This document shows, in pieces, positions 59,832-64,000 of a stretch of 64,000 nt of DNA (the first letter of the stretch is position 1; the number at the start of each line of letters is the position of its first letter). The stretch comes from Nocardia panacis. GTDB taxonomy: Bacteria > Actinomycetota > Actinomycetes > Mycobacteriales > Mycobacteriaceae. The notes beneath the pieces are model-generated. The model saw only the letters and a program-made list of their open reading frames with translations. It ran no database searches and had not been told where the DNA came from. A program made the position numbers and the translations under genes. The stretch spans positions 1 to 64,000 of the forward strand of contig NZ_QZFU01000023.1 in assembly GCF_003598715.1 (NCBI RefSeq), in the 5' to 3' direction.

Positions 59832-59984
59832 TCACGAGACGCACTGGCATGTCGTTGGGTTGCAGACACTGCCGTATAGCGAGCACGCGAATTGGCACTG
59901 GCCTACGTCGCATGCGGCGTGGGCGCGGAGTTCGGGGATGAGGGTGGTCAGTAGTCGCCGAGCTCCATTGCGGATTCTGGTCAT
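59832..59984 (-). CDS. 50-residue six-cysteine peptide (CSalphabeta-like spacing), putative RiPP or defensin-like precursor
   Basis: ATG 59984 opens a 50-codon gene, missed by usual length cut-offs. Residues 1-24 form a basic, amphipathic leader (GARRLLTTLIPELRAHA); residues 25-50 contain six cysteines, CDVGQCQFACSLYGSV then CNPTTCQCVS, spaced C-x4-C-x3-C-x6-C-x4-C-x-C. The CxxxC and CxC pair is the order found in Cys-stabilised alpha/beta defensins. The upstream GAAGGTGGTGA is an almost perfect ribosome site at seven bases. A relic of a type I signal peptidase precedes it in frame. Whether the Cys form disulfides or are modified is unknown; no modification enzyme is adjacent. Confidence 0.7.
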   Translation of the reverse strand: MTRIRNGARRLLTTLIPELRAHAACDVGQCQFACSLYGSVCNPTTCQCVS

Positions 59985-60143
59985 GGTGTGTTCACCACCT
60001 TCCGGTGTGAGTGTGGGTCGAATGTCCTGCGGGGCCGGATGTTTGGTGACGACTCGACCGAGCAGGCGTTCGAGGGGGTAGTGGCCGTGTTGGCGGGAGT
60101 CGCCGCTGTGGCGGCGGTTGTCGCCGAGGAGGACGACCCGAAT
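59985..60143 (-). pseudogene. C-terminal relic of an S26-family signal peptidase
   Basis: The frame directly upstream of the peptide gene reads VVLLGDNRRHSGDSRQHGHY PLERLLGRVV, which matches the conserved boxes D and E of type I signal peptidases (GDNRxxSxDSRxxG, then VGRxv). The catalytic Ser and Lys regions would lie further upstream but are absent, since the LysR gene ends 22 bases away. The fragment continues in frame into the peptide gene. A deletion that removed most of the protease and brought LysR next to it explains this. Confidence 0.65.
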
Positions 60144-60165
60144 GCGAGCCGCCAGAGCGCTCGGA

Positions 60166-61092
60166 TCACTCGGGGCGCGCCCAGTCCGGGACCCAAACAT
60201 CCACGCTCGGTCGAGGTCTCGCGCGAAGATAGTCGAGGAAGTGGGCAAGGACTGGGTGCGGGTTGTCGGCGCGCCAGACGACGCGCATCGGATAGACCGG
60301 GATGGGGTCGACGACGGGAATGCGGCGCAGGTCGTAGCTTTCCGGCCAGAGGTAGCTGGTGCCCGCGCCGACGAGGGTGGCCAGTTGGTTCGAGGCGGCG
60401 AGTTCGGCGAGCAGCGCCTCGGTGCCGAACATGGGGCCGAGGGTTTCGATGGTGAGTCCGAAGGCGTCGGCCAGGTCGCGGTAGTAGCCGAGGGGTTCCG
60501 GGTCGGTCATGCCGCGCATCCAGATGGGGTGTGCGGCGAGTTCGGCGAGCGCGACGGCCTTGGCATTGGCCAGTGGGTGGCGCGGCCCGACCAGGATCTC
60601 ATGCCGGTCATCGATGACGCGCGCGGAACACAGGCCGGGCGGAAGCTTCAGTTCGCGCAGGGATCTGAAGCTCGCGTCGATGGTTCCGGCTCGGATCTCC
60701 GCGACCGCCATGGCGGCGTCGGCGTGGTCCAGGGTGACCACATCCAGGTCGATATCCGGATTCTGTCGATAGAACTCGTGCAACAGATTCGAGGGCGCGA
60801 TCCGGCGCGCGACCACATCGATGCGCAACGCCCGGCGACCCGGTAGCACCGCTGCGGTGACACGCTCGGCGGCGCGCAGCAGTTCGCGGGCGTGCGGCAG
60901 CATCGCCTGCCCGTCGACGGTGAGCCTCGACCCCTTCGCGGTCCGCGTGAACAACTGGACGCCGAACTCCCGCTCCAGACTCGCCACCCGCCGCGAAACA
61001 CCCTGCTGGGTAATCCCCAATTCGTCGGCGGCGGCCTGGAACTGGCCGGTCTCGGCCACGGAGACGAAGGTGCGCACAGCATCTAGATCCAC
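60166..61092 (-). CDS. LysR-family transcriptional regulator
   Basis: A 308-residue LysR protein: winged helix LDAVRTFVSVAETGQFQAAA DELGITQQGVSRRVASLE at the N-terminus and a periplasmic-binding-protein-like effector domain (ALRIDVVARRIAPSNLLHEF, EILVGPRHPLANAKAVALAE). No divergent gene is next to it within the usual distance; an immunity-like gene lies upstream on the same strand. The target may have been removed with the deletion that left the signal-peptidase relic downstream. Confidence 0.93.
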   Translation of the reverse strand: MDLDAVRTFVSVAETGQFQAAADELGITQQGVSRRVASLEREFGVQLFTRTAKGSRLTVDGQAMLPHARELLRAAERVTAAVLPGRRALRIDVVARRIAPSNLLHEFYRQNPDIDLDVVTLDHADAAMAVAEIRAGTIDASFRSLRELKLPPGLCSARVIDDRHEILVGPRHPLANAKAVALAELAAHPIWMRGMTDPEPLGYYRDLADAFGLTIETLGPMFGTEALLAELAASNQLATLVGAGTSYLWPESYDLRRIPVVDPIPVYPMRVVWRADNPHPVLAHFLDYLRARPRPSVDVWVPDWARPE

Positions 61093-61206
61093 CCGCCAGA
61101 AGCTACTACCACAACCCGACGTTGTGCCGCCCCGGTGAACCCGTTGTGCCCTGGCGCCGCCCGGCGGTGTCGCGGAACTCGGCGAGAGCTGTCCGTTCGT
61201 GTTGCC

Positions 61207-61419
61207 CTACAGCACAATTGGCCGATAGCTCAGGGCCGCGTCGACTATCTGTTCGGCCGAAGCATCGCGCAACTCGATCGGCGGATGGAAGATCAGGTCC
61301 GCGATGGCCGGATGGGGTGTGCGGGTGTCCAGCAGTTGCAGATAGGTGTCGGTGTCTTCGTCGGCGGCCATGACCCGGCGAACGAGTTCGATGAGTTCCG
61401 CGCGGGTGATGTCGAGCAT
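61207..61419 (-). CDS. Colicin/pyocin-type immunity-protein homologue
   Basis: A 70-residue acidic helical protein that matches E-group nuclease-colicin immunity proteins: ITRAELIELVRRVMAADEDT (helix 1 and acidic loop), then RTPHPAIADLIFHPPIELRD, equivalent to the conserved HPxxSDLIxxP of Im7/Im9, and SAEQIVDAALSYRPIVL. In the colicin system these residues bind and block the nuclease. It starts 25 bases after the MFS stop on the same strand; no ribosome site is obvious, suggesting coupling to the pump. No nuclease toxin gene is adjacent. Confidence 0.8.
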   Translation of the reverse strand: MLDITRAELIELVRRVMAADEDTDTYLQLLDTRTPHPAIADLIFHPPIELRDASAEQIVDAALSYRPIVL

Positions 61420-61444
61420 CGCGCGCCGATGGACTGCGGAAGAC

Positions 61445-62992
61445 TCAGACGCCGACCTGTTCGGGGTCGGGAATCGCGGGATCGGACTCGCGGTCGCGCA
61501 TGATGAACACGGCCAGTGCGGCCGCGGCCAGCGCACCGACAGCCGCGTAGAGGAAGGCGCCGGACATGGCGTCAGTGAAGGCGCTGCGGGCGATCCCGGC
61601 GAGTTCGGTATCGCCGATGCGTGCCGCGATGCGGAGCGCGTCCGCCACCGAGCGGCGCGCCTGATCGGGCGCCGACGCGGGGAGGGCGCCGGTGAATCCG
61701 CTCGACACGATGCTGCCGAGCGCGGCGACACCGAGGGCCGCCCCCGCCTGCTGGATGGTGTCGTTCAGTGCCGATCCGACGCCCGCCTGTTCGGGGGGCA
61801 CCGTCCCCATCAGTGCCGCGATGGCGGCGGGCATGGCGAGACCGCCGCCCGCGCCGAGCAGGAACAGGGCCGCGCCGAGCAGCACGAGTCCGGTGTCGGA
61901 CGACACGGCCGCCAGCAGTCCGAATCCGGCCGCCATCGCCAGCAGCCCGATGACCGCCGACGCGCGATTGCCGATCCGGTTCCCGAGGGTCGCGCCGAAG
62001 GTGCTCGCCGCGAGCGAGGCGACGGCCATCGGGACGAATGCCAAGCCCGCCTCGGTGGGCGAGTAGCCGAGGACGAATTGCAGGTACTGGGTCAGCACCA
62101 GCAGCAACCCGCCGTTGCCGATCTGCACCAGCGTGAGTGCGAGGCTGCCGCCGGTGAAGTTCCTGGCGCGGAACAACTTCAGCGGGACCATGGGAGACGG
62201 CGCCCGCATTTCCCAAACGACGAATCCGATCAGGGCTGCGGCGGCGACCGCGAAGGCGCCGAGGGTCATCGCATCGCCGAGGCCCTGCCCCGGCAATTCG
62301 ATGATCGCCCACACCAATGCGGTCATCCCGACCACGGACAGCACGGTCCCGAGCGGATCCGGCCGCTGCCACGGCCCTTTGGATTCGGGCATCAGCGCGA
62401 TGGCCGCGATGATGGCCAGGATCACGATCGGCACATTGATCAGGAAGGCCGCGCCCCACCAGAACCAGCCGATCAGGGCACCTCCCAGGACCGGGCCGCC
62501 GACCAGGCCGACCATGGCCACCGCACTCCACACGGCCATCGCCTTGCGTCGCTCGTTGTCGTCGAACACGGTGATCAGAATCGACAGGGTGCTCGGCATG
62601 ACCAGCGCGCCACCGACGCCCATCACGACTCGCGCGGTGATCACTTCGGCGGGATTCGCGGCGAATGTCGCTGCCAGGGATGCCGCCCCGAACAGCGCCA
62701 ACCCGATGATCATCACCTTCCGGCGACCGAATCGGTCGGACAGGCTGCCGGAGGTGAGCAGCAGGCCCGCGAAGACGAGGATGTAGGAATCCACGATCCA
62801 CTGCGCGTCCTGAGCGCTCGCTCCGAGGTCTTTCGCGAGTGACGGGATCGCCACTGTCAGCACCATGTTGTCGATGACCAGGACCAGGGTGCTCAGGCAC
62901 AGCACGATCAGGATCAGCCACCGGCGCGGATGACCTCGCGTCCCACTTGCTTCCGATTTCGCCGCGACACTATGCGTACGCTGTTCTCTCAT
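61445..62992 (-). CDS. MFS drug:H+ antiporter, DHA2 family
   Basis: A 515-residue, 14-helix pump: LVLVIDNMVLTVAIPSLAKD, motif A SGSLSDRFGRRKVMIIGLAL, motif C GLVGGPVLGGALIGWFWWGA. The start at 62992 lies inside the dyad that it shares with the divergent TetR gene; longer upstream frames run through that gene and are rejected. The pump probably exports a toxic compound and is repressed by TetR. Confidence 0.94.
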   Translation of the reverse strand: MREQRTHSVAAKSEASGTRGHPRRWLILIVLCLSTLVLVIDNMVLTVAIPSLAKDLGASAQDAQWIVDSYILVFAGLLLTSGSLSDRFGRRKVMIIGLALFGAASLAATFAANPAEVITARVVMGVGGALVMPSTLSILITVFDDNERRKAMAVWSAVAMVGLVGGPVLGGALIGWFWWGAAFLINVPIVILAIIAAIALMPESKGPWQRPDPLGTVLSVVGMTALVWAIIELPGQGLGDAMTLGAFAVAAAALIGFVVWEMRAPSPMVPLKLFRARNFTGGSLALTLVQIGNGGLLLVLTQYLQFVLGYSPTEAGLAFVPMAVASLAASTFGATLGNRIGNRASAVIGLLAMAAGFGLLAAVSSDTGLVLLGAALFLLGAGGGLAMPAAIAALMGTVPPEQAGVGSALNDTIQQAGAALGVAALGSIVSSGFTGALPASAPDQARRSVADALRIAARIGDTELAGIARSAFTDAMSGAFLYAAVGALAAAALAVFIMRDRESDPAIPDPEQVGV

Positions 62993-63009
62993 GCGAACAA
63001 CGTACGCAT
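62972..63009. promoter_or_regulatory. TetR operator between MFS and TetR genes
   Basis: ATGCGTACG (62972-62980) and CGTACGCAT (63001-63009) are perfect inverted arms 20 bases apart; GTTC/GAAC extends the symmetry inside. Another half-site, GTACGCA, follows at 63021. The left arm lies within the first codons of the pump gene. Confidence 0.78.
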
Positions 63010-63070
63010 CAAATTTGAATGTACGCAACTGCGCACATCGTGCGCTAAGGTGGCGGTCGAAGGAGGCCGG

Positions 63071-63829
63071 ATGCCAGTCGACGAACAGCCGCCCATCCCC
63101 TCGGTGTGGGTCCGACCGCGCAGACAGCGGGAACAACCGGCGCTGAGCCGGGAACGCATCGTGTCCGAAGCCGTCCAGTTGCTCGACACCCTGGGCATCG
63201 ACGCCCTGAGCATGCGCAGCCTGGGAACCAGACTCGGCGCCGGAGCCACCTCGCTGTACCGACACGTGGCCAACAAGGACGAACTGATCGAACTCGTCGT
63301 CGACGAGGTCTGCGGCGAGATGCGAGCAGCCGACGCGAGCGGTCCGGTCGACTGGCGCATCGCGGTCGGGGAGCGCGCCCACAGCCTGCGGTCGATGGTC
63401 CTGCGGCACCCCTGGGTCGCACTGGTGCTCGGTCAGGTCGGGCTGCCCTACCTCGGGCCGAATATGACGCGAATGTCAGAAGGCATGCTCACCCTCTTCG
63501 AAGCGGCGGGCTTCCCCCTCCCCGAGGCGGACCAGGCGATGAAGACCGTCATCGCCTACGTCATCGGCATGGCGACCAGCGAAGCCGCCTACCTGTCACT
63601 GCTCACCCGCAGCGGTCGAACCGAACAGGACCTCGCCGAAAGTCTGCGCCCCGTCGCCGAATCGGCCGCCATCGACCATCCGCGTCTGCACGAGAGCCAG
63701 GCCGCGCAGCACGGGAAAGACCCGCGAAAGATCCGCGAAGACAACTTCGAATACGGCCTCGAGCGCGTCCTCGACGGTCTACAGGCCCGTCTCGACGGCA
63801 GTGCCGTCGGCTCGGATCAGCGACCGTGA
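63071..63829 (+). CDS. TetR-family regulator (TetR_C_1 type)
   Basis: A 252-residue TetR regulator with LSMRSLGTRLGAGATSLYRH VANKDELIELVVDEV as DNA-binding region and the long TetR_C_1 ligand domain (MVLRHPWVALVLGQVGLPYL, LTLFEAAGFPLPEADQAMKT, DNFEYGLERVLDGLQARL) of tetracycline-repressor-like proteins. AAGGAGG precedes the ATG. It faces an MFS pump across a shared dyad, the classical arrangement of inducible efflux. Confidence 0.94.
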   Translation: MPVDEQPPIPSVWVRPRRQREQPALSRERIVSEAVQLLDTLGIDALSMRSLGTRLGAGATSLYRHVANKDELIELVVDEVCGEMRAADASGPVDWRIAVGERAHSLRSMVLRHPWVALVLGQVGLPYLGPNMTRMSEGMLTLFEAAGFPLPEADQAMKTVIAYVIGMATSEAAYLSLLTRSGRTEQDLAESLRPVAESAAIDHPRLHESQAAQHGKDPRKIREDNFEYGLERVLDGLQARLDGSAVGSDQRP

Positions 63830-64000
63830 GCGAATCCGGCGTCAGGCGACCGGTGTCATAAGCCCGCCTGCGCGGCACGGGTCGCCGCCGACCGCGCGGC
63901 CGAAGTCGATTCTCGCTGGGGCGTGCACGTGGCTTGCGGCGCGTATGCCCTATTGAGCGTCTTCGGTTCGCCTGCGTCGGTATTCCGTCGCCCTGGCCTG

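Noticed and set aside
61346..62842. His/Gly/Asp-rich frame opposite the MFS pump
   Set aside because: Complementary-strand artefact of membrane-protein codons.
1..64000. CRISPR arrays, insertion sequences, rRNA
   Set aside because: No regularly spaced direct repeats, no transposase motifs and no rRNA-like sequence were seen while reading both strands.

Overview
The window reads as chromosome of a high-GC actinomycete, most likely Nocardia or a close relative in the Mycobacteriales. The reasons are codon use rich in GC3, frequent GTG and TTG starts, many overlapping ATGA/GTGA gene junctions, a DIP1984-family gene, an ESX (type VII secretion) substrate-like pair, DUF2254/HdeD-type membrane proteins and a very high density of TetR, MerR, WYL and HxlR regulators next to small redox or hydrolase genes. 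No rRNA, complete tRNA, CRISPR array or insertion sequence was found. The content is accessory metabolism and regulation, not housekeeping.

Layout. 0.1-3.4 kb: ECF42-type sigma factor with its YCII partner, a SnoaL-like gene behind a truncated MFS gene, and a small secreted Cys protein. 3.5-10.6 kb: two divergent paralogous alpha/beta hydrolases, an FAD oxidoreductase with a Tat-like N-terminus, a nucleotidyltransferase overlapping a membrane fatty-acid desaturase, then a TetR/DUF2867 operon behind a 25-bp perfect inverted repeat. 10.7-13.5 kb: an unknown gene and a DUF2254-HdeD membrane operon. 13.8-21.3 kb: an island of orphan proteins (beta-propeller-like, DUF6301-like, SUKH plus leucine-rich repeats), a small-gene/phosphotransferase/glycosyltransferase-relic operon, and on the other strand an ESX-like pair without an obvious toxin. 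21.5-31.4 kb: a series of regulator-plus-effector modules (TetR-DUF1772, SDR-MerR, TetR-SDR, HxlR-MFS), each with a recognisable palindromic operator, plus a lipoprotein-type agmatine deiminase homologue and DIP1984. 31.4-46 kb: Zn-finger coiled-coil protein, epoxide-hydrolase-like/TetR pair, GlxA-type regulator, DUF3089-independent dienelactone hydrolase homologue, MFS/MerR pair, DUF4097 lipoprotein, a decaying hydrolase-MerR operon, a haloalkane-dehalogenase-like gene and a tightly overlapped SnoaL-DUF3237-aquaporin-TetR operon, then a CPBP protease. 46-53 kb: FAD monooxygenase/WYL pair, APH-like kinase, an amber-interrupted relic with a tyrosine recombinase, and an ArsB-like permease. 53-64 kb: carboxylesterase and metallo-beta-lactamase-fold hydrolase with an XRE regulator, a shortened WYL regulator facing a PhnB-like protein, an NDH-2-like FAD protein with TetR, a 50-residue six-cysteine peptide behind a signal-peptidase relic, LysR, a colicin-type immunity homologue, and an MFS/TetR efflux pair.

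How the genes work together. The dominant pattern is a local repressor (TetR, MerR, HxlR, WYL) controlling an adjacent pump, hydrolase, dehydrogenase or monooxygenase, which suggests inducible detoxification or secondary catabolism. Overlaid on this are signs of contact-dependent conflict or peptide biology: an ESX-like pair, a SUKH protein, a colicin-type immunity homologue and a small peptide whose cysteines follow the C..CxxxC..C..CxC order of CSalphabeta defensins. Several genes are decaying (MFS N-terminus, glycosyltransferase, hydrolase-MerR operon, amber-split gene, signal peptidase C-terminus, shortened WYL regulator), as expected for an accessory region in turnover.
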